From assembly GCA_907165275.2 (NCBI GenBank), contig OU015649.1, forward strand, positions 6,044,001 through 6,108,000: a stretch of 64,000 bases of DNA, read 5' to 3'. Every line of letters starts with the position of its first letter. Position 1 is the first letter of the stretch. This DNA is from Zygaena filipendulae. Its lineage: Eukaryota; Arthropoda; Insecta; Lepidoptera; Zygaenidae. A model generated the notes under the pieces. The model saw only the letters and a program-made list of their open reading frames with translations. It had not been told where the DNA came from and did not search any database. The translations under genes were made by a program, and so were the position numbers. Positions 11,858-22,330 of the stretch are shown here, piece by piece.

Positions 11858-14800
11858 CTACATATAGGTGAGTTCCTTCTTGACCGTCTGCATGTATTCC
11901 GTGGTCGCCTCAGCGAGGTCTTTGTCTCCCGCGGTGAGGTCTAAATCCGTGGTCGAGGCCACCGGCGAGCCCTCCTCCGCCTGGCGCATCTTTAGCCGGA
12001 TCTCACGCATACGCGCCTCCAGGATGCGCTCTCGTTTAGCTTCCCGCTCAAACATCTGGTATAAAACGCATAACTTTAGGACTGTGTCAGGAAAGTGTCA
12101 CAAAGTATTGTGATCGCGCTTCGTTTAATATGACAGTTACACTGATGATATTAGACATACTGGTACATGAAAATGAATCATCCCTCGGGACGGAAACCAG
12201 TTGGGTGATGATAGCACGGGGTGACGGTGAGGGTAGCGTACTGCGTATGATCTGTCGTCGTGGAGATCCATGTGGGAGGCTATACCTAGTAGTGGACGTC
12301 TGTGATGATAATGAATACATGTTTATATTATACTTATAGTATATTATTTTATTATAGTTTATACTGTATATGCAGGTCAATTTTGAATCGTCAGTTCGAT
12401 TAGATATCATTTTTTTCGCGAAACGAACACACAGAAAATCAGGTAATAAACATAGTGGGTATTGTGGGTAATAGGTACCTAAGAATTTTAAAATTTGGTT
12501 TATTTGTAATAGTGATGTTTCCTACAGCCGGTTCGTACCAAGTTCGAAACACACTAGATCGATTTGGTGAATCGGTGCTCGTACACCGCACCGGCGAAAT
12601 CTAGAGTCGATCACGACTACGAATGATAACGTACGATACCAGTAAATACATACCTAGGTAAAAACCAATTACATACATAGGATCACAATAATATATATAA
12701 CGTTGGTTAAAGGTAGATTTATGTTCGATTTATTTGTGTTATCTCTAATGTTAGACCTAGCTCCTACATTATTATGTTACAGATTATGTTATTGTTAGAT
12801 TTCATACCGCAGTAAGCAGCACTTTGTCATTTTTGTCCGTTTGTGCCAAATTATGGGAGAGTTCCACCATGTAAATGTTGCCTTTACGACTCCCACAAGC
12901 AACGAGTGTACCCTGAACATAAGAAGTTTAGTAGTTATGTACTTAGTACCATTTTAATTGGACCTAGTATAGTCAGGGCCATCATAAGCATATTCTGCGC
13001 CGGGATGCGGGGTGGCCAGCCTGCGCCCCGGGGCACGACGCAATGAAATTTTAATGTTTTATTTATTTAGATATTTCTCAAAATTCTGTAATCATTTTGC
13101 TTCAAGTGCGGCGGCTATGATAAAGGGCGCACCACTCTTTTGACTGGTGATTCTGTCGCGCGCGTATTGAATAAATTGCAATTGTTGGTTGGTTACAATA
13201 ACGTTGCTATTAACTAGCGCTCAACTTGCGTGCGCCCCCTATGACTCTTGGCGCGGGTGCAGCCGCAGCCCTTGAACCCCCGGGTAAAGACGGCCCTGCT
13301 AGTAGTAGTGATAGGACCATTGCATACCTACCAATAAAGGTTATCCTTACTTTTATAAATGCGAGAGTTTGTTTGTTTGTTTGTTTGTTACGCTTATTCT
13401 TAACCGCTCAACCAATTATCATGAAATTGACATACTAACTGTTGCCCGCGGTTTCAGCCGCGTTAACTTCGGAGACGCCGCGAGAATTCCGGAATAAAAC
13501 TGCCCTCTACCCCTTTCTTTCTGTACCTCTGCGTGTATGCAAAATTTCGTAATGATCGGTTGAGTCGTTGACGCCCGCGCGTGAAAGCGTAACAAAGTAC
13601 TTTTTCCGAAACTTCCAACAATCATCGTCATATTTCAACTAATTTACACAAAACCTTGACAAATTATATACCTAAACCTTCCTCATGAATCGCTCTATCT
13701 ATTGGTGATACCGTTGTGTAACCGTTCAGTTTTTTAGCTTATCTCGAACAGACAGACAGACAGAAGCGGCAGAGGACTTTGTTTTTGTAATATGTAAGGA
13801 AGAGTAAGTGAACAAGTGGTGCACGCACCCCTTCATGTGTGCGCACGCGCAGCAACGGCTCCTCGCACACCTGCATGGTGAGCACTGGCTCGTGCTGCCG
13901 CCGCAGCAAGTCCCACATGCTCACTAGGCCGTTCCACTGCGTCATCAGCATCAGAGACAATCTGGACACCTCATGACAGTCATACCGATATTTGTATAAA
14001 CATCGGTACTTATCATAAATAGATACTATATAAAAATCTCGTGTCATGATATTTGTCCGGGAACATCGAAAGTACAGAACCCATTTCAATTTAATTTTGT
14101 ACGTCATGTGTCTTGCTTGATCCAACTTGAGAGATAGGATACTTTTTATCCTGGAATTCACGCAAGAACTCCAAAGTTTTAAAAGGAGGAATTTAAGCTA
14201 CTTTGATCGATTTCCTGCGGGAACTTCAAAACTCACGCGGGTGAAACCGTGGGACGCAGCTATGGTAAAAATATAAAGAAAAGTACCGATAAATCACAGA
14301 AAAAGCTTTAACAAAAAACGAGCGTTACGCGGGTTGATGACCTTTACATCTGATTTTTCAGCGCACTAGAAATATAATGAAAGGGTGAATGAAACCTAAC
14401 AATTTTAATGAGTAATTAATTTAACATCAAATTTTTTATTTACTCCCCTCCCAACACGTCCGCGTCCCTTTTAACCTTAACAGTATTATATTATCTGTGA
14501 CTTGGATATTTGTTCTTTTGTACCAATGATCCTCCTGAGCATTTTCGTTGCTTATAATATTGCCTCACGCCAAATAACCTTGATGCGTAGGTAGAGGTTT
14601 CTAATGTAGTTGAAGTTAACTGTTAACTGTTAAAAGTTAACTGTTAAAAGGTGTAATTTTAATCAACCTAGTAGGGCTCCAGCAAGCTGCAGTGATCTTG
14701 TGGCGCAAGGGTGGCGCCCACACCACGGCAGACTCGCGACACTCCTCGCTCCAGACGCGCGCCGTCCACTCACCCACAGACAGGAAGTTCTTCATAAAGC

Positions 14801-17800
14801 CTGGGTTACGCTCCAGCGACCACACGGGGCCATTGTGAGCGTCATACTAAACAATATAATTATCATGAATCCAGTGAACGATAAATAATAATTTAAAGGT
14901 TATGTATAGGTACTACGTCAATTAAGGAAAGGTTGCAAGTTTCTCAATCGACTTTTCGTGATCCGTCCGAAAACAAAACTTAGAGATAAACATCGTCAAG
15001 GCTACGCATAAGCATAGTACCTACAGTAAAAACAACTCGAAGATTAACCTTCGCGGGTAGTTTCTCCATGGGTGTTTTGCCCTTGCGATTTCCAGAAATT
15101 ATCAATCCATTTTCGGTGCCCACCATGAAACGCGTGGGGATCGTAGGTTCGTACTCCATTATAGTTATTCCATTGGTATTGGCCATACTCTGTACGTCAA
15201 ATGATGATTTGACAACGTCCATTAACATCTCGTCGGTGGGCTCACTCATATTGCGCATGTCCCACCACTTGCAAGCTCCGTCCGGTCCACCCGAAAAGAA
15301 TTCCTGACCCGATTTTGAGTTAATAAAAATAACGCTTCGTACAAGATCACGATGCGCCACGTGAGGGGGACATGTACCTAGAGGTCCACCGCCTTGTCTT
15401 CTATCCCAAAACCCGACCTGTCCGTTAATAAGTCCACCGGCCAGTATGTTACGTTCCCTCGGACTAAATTGTAGATCTAGCAAGGCACACGGCGGAGTCA
15501 ACGTAACTTCGGGATTATTCGCATTTTCTATATCCCAAATAAATGACTTGATGCCGCCTCTTGGATTACGGTTAAAATCGACATCGAGGTAAGTGACCGC
15601 GAAACGACTGCCCCCCTCCGGTTGCCAGCAGATGGAAGTGATCGGTCGTTTGGGGCCGAGCTCGCCTCCGTCGCGGTACACGTTCACCGTACGACAGCTG
15701 TTCCGCTCGATCGCCGGCATTTCAGATATCTCTGCGTAGTACGTTTGATACAACTCGATGGCGTTATTCTGTAGAACGTAGTGTTCCATGCCCTTAGAAT
15801 AAAAAAACAAACTTTGAACGTCGCGCCGCTTCGGTGGCATGTCAGTGGCATGTAAACAAAAATATTTTTATCTGTACTTACCTACTAAATTACGGAATTT
15901 AACTACTAAATTACGGACTACTAGGGGTGAGTCGCGCATGTGCGACTCTCTCCAATCTCCATTAATTAATAGGAATTTTAAGTTTTATTTATGTAAGTAT
16001 GTACACAGTTTTTGTTTTGGCAATAAATGTTTTTTTTTTTTTATTTAAATAAGAATAGGTACATAGATAGGTATTTATATTTACCTACTATCATACATTT
16101 AAATATTTTCGGTTTATAGATTACATACCAACAGACTAACCCTTTTAGGGTTCCGTAGATTAATAGCAAAATATAAAAACTACAACAAATTTTATAATAA
16201 TACTGACGGCCGCACTCAGAGTCATTTTAATGATTACTTAGTTAATTTTAAGTAAAGATTCTTAAAACAAAATTAAGTAACTAATCATTAAAACGACTCT
16301 GAGTGCGGCCGTTATAATATAATGATATTATGTAGATTTAAACTTAGATAATATAACTAAAAAATCTAAGTACGTAATAAACTAAGTACGCGGAAATATT
16401 ATTTTCACTTCAGTAGCTCAAACATGTAGGTAGGTTTTGCTGACTGAAATCAGTAAGCAAAATGCGATTTTGCTCACTGAGTGAGACAAAGTAACTTTTT
16501 AATTTTTGTTTTCAGAAAGCCGCGCATATCTTATTCAGTTTACACTCTATCTCTTTCCCGCCATTAGAAAGAGAGAGAGAGACAAAGACCAGCCCTTTCG
16601 AAGTTCCAATTATAAATTCGACCTCAAAGACAAACACGTTCGGAAATTTGTACCTACTAAAGAAATTTAGCAAAAAGATAATTGTCTTTTAATGTAATTT
16701 ATTGAATTTTTTACTTATTGTTGTATTTAAACGAAAATAAGTATTTACTGCAAATAAAACAGATATTTACCCTGTAAATAACTATTATCTCCTAAAGTGT
16801 TCTCGCTGCTGAAGTGAAAAGTTATGTGTGTTACACGAGAGCAAAGTTTTTTGTATCTTGTGCCTTTGAATCCCTCGCCACACTCAGGATTCAGCTTTAG
16901 AATCACTCGCTACGCTCGTGATTCAATCGTTGACTCCTTCGCTTGCTCAGGATTCAAAATCAGCACTCGCAGCGAAAAACGACTTTGCTCTCTTGTTGCA
17001 CAAATAACTATTAAACAGATGTGACATGCGATTCTAAAGTCATAAAAAGGATTTTTCACTTCAGTAGCTCAAACATGTAGGTTTTGCTGCCTGAAATCAG
17101 TGAGCAAAATGCGATTTTGCTCACTGAGTGAGACAAAGTAACTTTTTAATTTTTGTTTTCAGAAAGCCGCGAATATCTTATTCAGTTTACACTCTATCTC
17201 TTTCCCGCCATTAGAAAGAGAGAGAGAGAGACAAAGACCAGCCCTTTCGAAGTTCCAATTATGAATACGACCTCAAAGACAAACACGTTCGGAAATTTGT
17301 ACCTACTAAAGAAATTTTGCAAAAAGATAATTATGTCTTTTAATGTAATTTATTGAATTTTCAACTTATTGTTGTATTTAAACGAAAATAAGTATTTACT
17401 GCAAATAACTGATATTTAACCTGTATATATTTATTTCTAGTTTCAATAATGTTACTTAATATATTATATCTCCTAAAGTGTTCTCGCTGCTGAAGTGAAA
17501 AGTTATGTGTGTTACACGAGAGCAAAGTTTTTTGCATCTCGTGCCTTTGAATCCCTCGCCACACTCAGGATTCAACTTAGAATCACTCGCTACGCTCGTG
17601 ATTCAATCGTTGAATCCTTCGCTTGCTCAGGATTCAAAATCAGCACTCGCAGCAAAAAATGACTTTGCTTTCTTGTTGCACAAATAACTATTTTCTCACT
17701 AGTTTTGTACCACGCTCTTTTCAACTACCTGCGCGAAGGTACAATTTAAAAACCACTTTAAACTAAAATCACTGTCAATGAGATAAATATATCGTGTAGT

Positions 17801-20759
17801 TTTTGAAATAGGTAATTACTAATTAGGTAGGTAATTAGGTATACACATATAACGTGTGGTAAAATTAGTTTCAAATATTTACAGGGTTGAAAGTATACAC
17901 TGTTATAAACATGTTCATAAAATAAAAAATCAAAACGAAAACAACCTGTGAAAGCGCTCGCCGCTCAATCCCTTTACACACACATCACCGCGCGCCAGTA
18001 TCTTAAGATCAATGACCTCGATCGTCGCTCGATCGAGCTGACCAGCTGAGCAGCATCGCTCGCTGTGTGCGTAGCGCGCGCCTTGTATACGTATTAAGTG
18101 AGCTACCTACGTCGTGTATTGTTACCTTGTAATGTTTTTTCAACGAATTTATTTTCCCCATATAAAACTACCGAACTTATAATATTATCTTTTCGCTTAT
18201 CCTGTTTGTTATAATGTATACTTTCAGCATACTTTAGTTAGTATTTATTAAAGAAAACACTTTAATAGATTTCCTTGTTTTCTTGATTTATCGAGACGTG
18301 TATTGCAGTTACCAATATTACGAGTTACCCGACCGCACACATACGAATTATCGGGTTCAAGACAATTCCACAATAAGGTTAGCAAAGCAGGACAGCCGAA
18401 GGTGTCAATTCCATACAATACACAGTAGATTAGCCTTCGGGTGCCTAATTTGTTTATCTTATCGGAGAATTGACCGCAGATATTTTCAGTTTTCACCGCC
18501 CCGTTAAAATATTTTCAGCTAATTTTGCCACATCTTATATTATATTCGGAAATAAAAATTAATTTGAACGTTCGTTCTTCCCTACTAACCCTTCACTACC
18601 ACCACCTCAAGGTTTTATACGGGGATTCCCGATTCCAAATGTTGACGAATGACGGTGTTATAATATGGGCGGGATTCTACCACAACTCAAAAGGTTACAA
18701 TCTAGGTAATTAGCAAATCATTATAGGCATTGAGTGCTTTATATAATTCGCTAACCGGTGAAACCGACATAACGCAGTGAATGTAATTGTCTTCCTTTTC
18801 AATTTTACGTCGATATCGTTGTGTTGCTTCAGGATCCACCACATTCACATCCTTAGGCCAACCGCCTTCTGCATGGTTAGCGCCTGATGATGTGTATTCA
18901 GCCCTATATAAAGCACAAAAGTTAATACCTAATATTATAAAGAGGAAAGATTTGATTTTTTGTTTGTTTGTTACGATTTAACTCAAAAACTACTGTACTG
19001 ATTTCAAAAATTCTTAGACCATTAGAATGCTACATTATCCCTGCGTAACATAGGCTATATTGTAACCCGGAATTCCTGCGGGAACTCCGAAATTACCGCG
19101 GGTAAAACTGCGCGGAACAGCTATTCCTAAAAGAAATCATCCACAAAAAGTTTTGGAACGGAGCTCATATTATATTACGGCGCAATCTTCTATGGCATAC
19201 TACACGTTTTCAGGGGTATCTACAGCTGAGAAGGACATAGGGTACTTTTTGTTCTGGAATTCCCGCAGGAACTCCGAATTTCCCGCGAGTAAAACCACGG
19301 GGGAACAGCTATCTCTGAATCTACTAAACCGATTTTGAAAATTCTTTCACTTATAGAAAGCTACAATGATCCTGAGTAACATAGGGTACTTTTTACCCCG
19401 GAATTTCCGCGGGAACTTCGGAGTTTGTAAGTTCGTGAGTTTGTGAGATTGTGGGGGTACCTAATCTCTGGATCTACTGAACCGATTTTAAAAGTTTTTT
19501 CATTAAAAGAAGCCACAATGATCCTGAGTGACAGAGGGTATTTTCTATCCCGGGATTCCTGCGGGAACTCTGGTGATTGTGAGTTTGTGAGGTTGTAGGG
19601 GTAATCTCTGGATCTGCTGAACCGATTTTAAAAATTCTTTCACTTACATAAGAAGCTACAGTGATCTTGAGTGACATAGGGTACTTTTTATCCCGGAATT
19701 CCCGCGGTAACTCCGGAGTTTGTGAGATTGTAATCTCTGGATCTACTGAACCGAGTTTAAAAATTCTTTCACTTATAGGGAGCTAAAGTGATTCTGAGTG
19801 ACATAGATATATACATATATATACTTTTTATCCCGGATTTGTTTTTTTTTTTACTAATTCTTTCTTGCATAAAAAAGTACAAATGGCGAACTTAATGCCG
19901 AGTGGTAACTCTGAAATAACCGCGGGGGAAACCGCGTGGGTCAGCTAGTTATCTAATAAAAGTTGTTAATGCGCAAACATGAACAAAAAATCTTTGAATG
20001 GAATAAATAATAATCGAGGCGAAATGTACGTAGGTACCTATAAATCATAACAATTCGTGAACATAACCAAAAAATATAATATGTAGGCACCACTTCTTTT
20101 TTTTAATATAATACTTTAGGTTCTCTCATTAGAGCCACAGGAAATATGATGTAGATCACAGAAAGTATATTCCTTGCACTGGTGATTAATGATAACAGCT
20201 ACTATACTCGAATGGGGACGTTGACTACCTTTGAAAATCAAAATCCTAATTAGTCCGTCAGTTAGAAAATAAAAAAAAAACAATAGACACGTGTTTTTTG
20301 CTTTTTCAAATAATATACAGAGATAAAGCGCATTAAAGTTTAGGGTGAGGGGGTCGTGACTCGTGACGTGACTAACCGCTAAAACCGGCATTCAAACTGT
20401 CCGTCAAGTGACGTCACGCGAAATTTCAACTCAATGTATCGCCGTTATTTTTTGATTACGTAAAAAAGTCAAAAATACGTGTCCAATATTTTTTATTAAT
20501 CTACAAGAAACTAAAACTAAAAAAAAATAGTCTTGTATAGGATAAGAAATGGAATGTACCTTATAGTGTTCACATGATGTTCAGAGAACACAGGTGTATT
20601 CTGTGTCAACTGATGAACTGGATTGCGCAATATGTATCGTTTTTGTTCAGATATATCGGGCGGGATAGTGTCGCACATCTCGGGTCCTTGCTCGCAGAAC
20701 AACGGCTGTCGACCGAAGTCGCAACGCTTTTTCATATACTGATACGAGATTTCCACCAT
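11858..20759 (-). CDS. DNAI2: Axonemal dynein intermediate chain 2 (DNAI2), seven exons, complete
   Basis: A WD-repeat intermediate chain of outer-arm dynein, which helps attach the motor to the axonemal doublet. In insects it should act in sperm tails and mechanosensory cilia. Exons: 20759-20560, 18903-18756, 15792-15049, 14846-14668, 13961-13829, 12912-12808, 12055-11858. All introns are GT/AG and every phase matches, giving 568 aa (human about 605). The N-terminus has SYQYMKKRCDFGRQPLF. Exon 2 has NHAEGGWPKDVN. WD-type blades include SFIWDIEN, GFWDRRQ, CKWWDMRN, FLSVGEWTARVWSEECRES and LVSMWDLL. The charged tail is MFEREAKRERILEARMREIRLK. An in-frame ATG at 15840 lies in intron 2 and is not the start: the true start at 20759 is supported by family similarity and by exact phase. 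The donor of exon 2 (GTTAGC) is weak but gives the expected spacing. Introns carry many repeats. Confidence 0.93.
12974..13298. mobile_element. hAT-like MITE in DNAI2 intron 5
   Basis: A GC-rich 325 bp element with ends CAGGGCCATC and GTAAAGACGGCCCTG. Read inverted, the right end is CAGGGCCGTCTTTACC, very like the CAGAGGCGTCTTTACC end of the element at 53066-53354. The expected 8 bp flanking duplication is blurred (AGTATAGT against CTAGTAGT). It lies between DNAI2 exons 5 and 6. Non-coding. Confidence 0.7.
13340..13620 (-). repeat. F2 family repeat in DNAI2 intron 5
   Basis: Begins ATCCTTACTTTTATAAATGCG with a (TTTG)n run, then CCCGCGGTTTCAGCCGCGTTAA, a GAATTCCGGAATAAAA box and TTCGTAATGATCGGTTGAG. 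Non-coding. Confidence 0.8.
14020..14260 (+). repeat. F2 family repeat in DNAI2 intron 4
   Basis: Contains AAAAATCTCGTGTCATGATATTTG, TAGGATACTTTTTATCCTGG and ACGCGGGTGAAACCGTGGG. It fills much of the space between exons 4 and 5. Confidence 0.75.
16206..16312. mobile_element. Short derivative of the TA-type MITE
   Basis: ACGGCCGCACTCAGAGTC at the left matches the inverted right end (GACTCTGAGTGCGGCCGT). The element is 107 bp, an internally deleted form of 2663-2900 and 53988-54214. The right flank is TA, the left flank TG (likely a mutated TA). It sits in DNAI2 intron 2. Confidence 0.8.
16402..17012. repeat. Intronic tandem duplication, copy 1
   Basis: Starts TTTTCACTTCAGTAGCTCAA and ends GTTGCACAAATAACTATT. 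It is repeated at 17053-17692 in the same orientation with few differences. It contains a (GA)n run at 16567-16580 and a cluster of CTCAGGATTCA / GTGATTCAATCG words. It lies within DNAI2 intron 2 and is non-coding. Confidence 0.9.
17053..17692. repeat. Intronic tandem duplication, copy 2
   Basis: The second copy of the 16402-17012 block. It is 29 bp longer, mainly from an extra ATTTATTTCTAGTTTCAATA-type segment near 17425-17465 and differences in the GA run. High similarity suggests a recent event. The same block carries short open frames in both copies, none with coding character. Confidence 0.9.
18905..19950 (+). repeat. Array of F2 repeats in DNAI2 intron 1
   Basis: Six or so direct, partly truncated copies of the F2 core, about 130-150 bp apart. 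Each has CTCTGGATCTACTGAACCGA, then TTCTTTCACTTATA, a GTGACATAGGGTACTTTTT segment and CCCGGAATTCCCGCGGGAAC. It ends with CCGCGTGGGTCAGCTAGTTA. This is a clustered array rather than scattered insertions. Confidence 0.85.
20252..20517. mobile_element. MITE, inverted relative to 60290-60549
   Basis: Begins AGTCCGTCAGTTAG and shares GGGTGAGGGGGTCGTGAC, ACGTGTTTTTTGC and AATACGTGTCCAATATTTTT-type blocks with 60290-60549. Its right end (expected to read GACGGACT) is mutated. It lies in DNAI2 intron 1, about 40 bp from the exon 1 donor at 20559. Confidence 0.8.
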
Positions 20760-21145
20760 ATTTAGAATATGTAAGTACCTACTATTTCTGAACTAATTAT
20801 AGATCCTGAAAGGACTTTCACTGATTTACAGCGTCTAAATTTTAATTATCAATATTTTATTAGTAGGTAAGTATAGCAATGTATACGTTTACAATAATTC
20901 TGTCAATTCTAATATATTTTAGTTGAGAATTTAGTTTCAAAATTTGAAATGAAACGCACGATAATAAATTGTCTTTGGTTTTAAAAAACAGAATGACTTA
21001 TTCCAAAACATTGACTGAAATACCTATACAAAGAGGATTTTTGTAACTAACTGATGGGCATTGTCGTGCGCATGGTAGGTATATTAGGTAGATTAAATCT
21101 GAATTTAGAAATGGTGGTAGGGCGCTCTCTAGTGCCCGGCTGACT

Positions 21146-21285
21146 AGTTTATTTATTTATTTATTTATTTATTCTTTATTGCACAGTGTGTACAAATGGC
21201 GAACTTAATGCCTTGCGGCATTCTCTACCAGTTAACCATTGGGTAGACAGAGAGATATAGAAGATGGGGTGTGCAAACAAAACTA
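21146..21285 (-). mobile_element. Severely 5'-truncated LINE 3' end
   Basis: The (ATTT)n tail, then CTTTATTGCACAGTGTGTAC, GCGAACTTAATGCCTTGCGG and ACCATTGGGTAGACAGAGAG, matches 26020-26150 base for base over most of its length. It is in the same orientation, so it is the 3' tail of the LINE at 26020-27720. Confidence 0.85.
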
Positions 21286-21475
21286 GTTGCCACATTCAAG
21301 TTGCAAATCTATCGCCAAGCACCTAACGGTGTGTTCCGGCAGCCCCACTTGAAAGCCAGTTCCCATCACCATTCCTGCATGCCTTCTGGTTTTGCAGATG
21401 TCCATGGGCGGCGGTAATCACTTACCATCAGGTGTACCACTTGCCCGTTTGGCCCCTATGACATAAAAAAAAGAT
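21286..21475 (+). mobile_element. 3' end of a second LINE
   Basis: Contains CCATGGGCGGCGGTAATCAC, TTACCATCAGGTG and GGCCCCTATGACATAAAAAA. This layout is characteristic of the 3' ends of lepidopteran non-LTR retrotransposons. Only the tail is present. Confidence 0.75.
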
Positions 21476-21564
21476 ATTTTTCACTTTTCAGTGTAGTAAA
21501 TAAGTATAAGTACCTACCTAATCACTATTAACTACGTTTTAATAAGTATATGTATCTACATACT

Positions 21565-21875
21565 TGCGTTTGTTTTTTCACTTCTCAGGCTCTGAAAGTG
21601 CTCATTTGTGCAGGATATAGGCTGAGCATTAACGTATCGACTCATAAATGTATCTATATTAAGGCAAAGAAAATGAGCCATACAGCCAAACACAAAAAGA
21701 AGTTAACATAGATTGAATTTGTTATTTTATTATATTTACTTTAATTTATTTGCCTTATGTGTTTTTTAAGAAATAAATAGCGTTAATATGCCGGGAAAAA
21801 AATTTTCTTCAGCATTCAAACTGTACGAATTTTACTTTGATTTTTAATTAAAGAAATGTTATGTTTACTACTGTT
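21565..21875. repeat. Dispersed repeat, inverted copy of 10830-11160
   Basis: Runs from TTTTCACTTCTCAGGCTCTG through GGCTGAGCATTAACGTATCG and ATTTGCCTTATGTG to GTTAATATGCCGGG. It is the reverse complement of 10830-11160. Non-coding. Confidence 0.8.
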
Positions 21876-22330
21876 TTATTTCCTCGCAATCGAAGTGAAA
21901 AGCAGAATTTATAACTCGTCCAAAAAACCATTTTATCCTCGACATTACTATCTAATGGTTCATTTTGTGCACTTGTTGTAAAATCTACTATTTTTTATGT
22001 TAACCCAGTAGGTATAGCTGAGCACATCTGACAAAGAAAAGGTTGTATGTCCAATCCATGGTCCAATCAAATGCACGTTTGTTAATTCTCATTCTCAATG
22101 AAAACGTTTTTTTAAATCGATAGATATATGTACCTATTCGAAACTATCACCAAAGCGAATTTAATAACTGCGTTTTACGTACCTATCACCACAAATTGCT
22201 AAAAAAGCTAATTAAATTAACCAAAAGAGAATATGCGCTAAAACTCCATCTATGCATTTGTCGGCGATAAAAAGAATAATGGACTCCATGAAAAGGTAAC
22301 ACTAAGCCTGGAAGAGAACCATTTTAAATC

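Larger units (their letters stand above)
20760..22330. promoter_or_regulatory. Shared upstream region between DNAI2 and OPA3
   Basis: The two start codons (DNAI2 20759 minus, OPA3 22331 plus) are head to head 1.57 kb apart. Most of the gap is repeat: a LINE tail at 21146-21285, another at 21286-21475 and a dispersed repeat at 21565-21875. The promoters must therefore lie mainly in 20760-21145 and 21880-22330. No defined box was recognised. Confidence 0.5.

Noticed and set aside
12087..12410. Overlapping frames on both strands in DNAI2 intron 6
   Set aside because: No family resemblance, and the intron is already explained by in-phase exons on each side.
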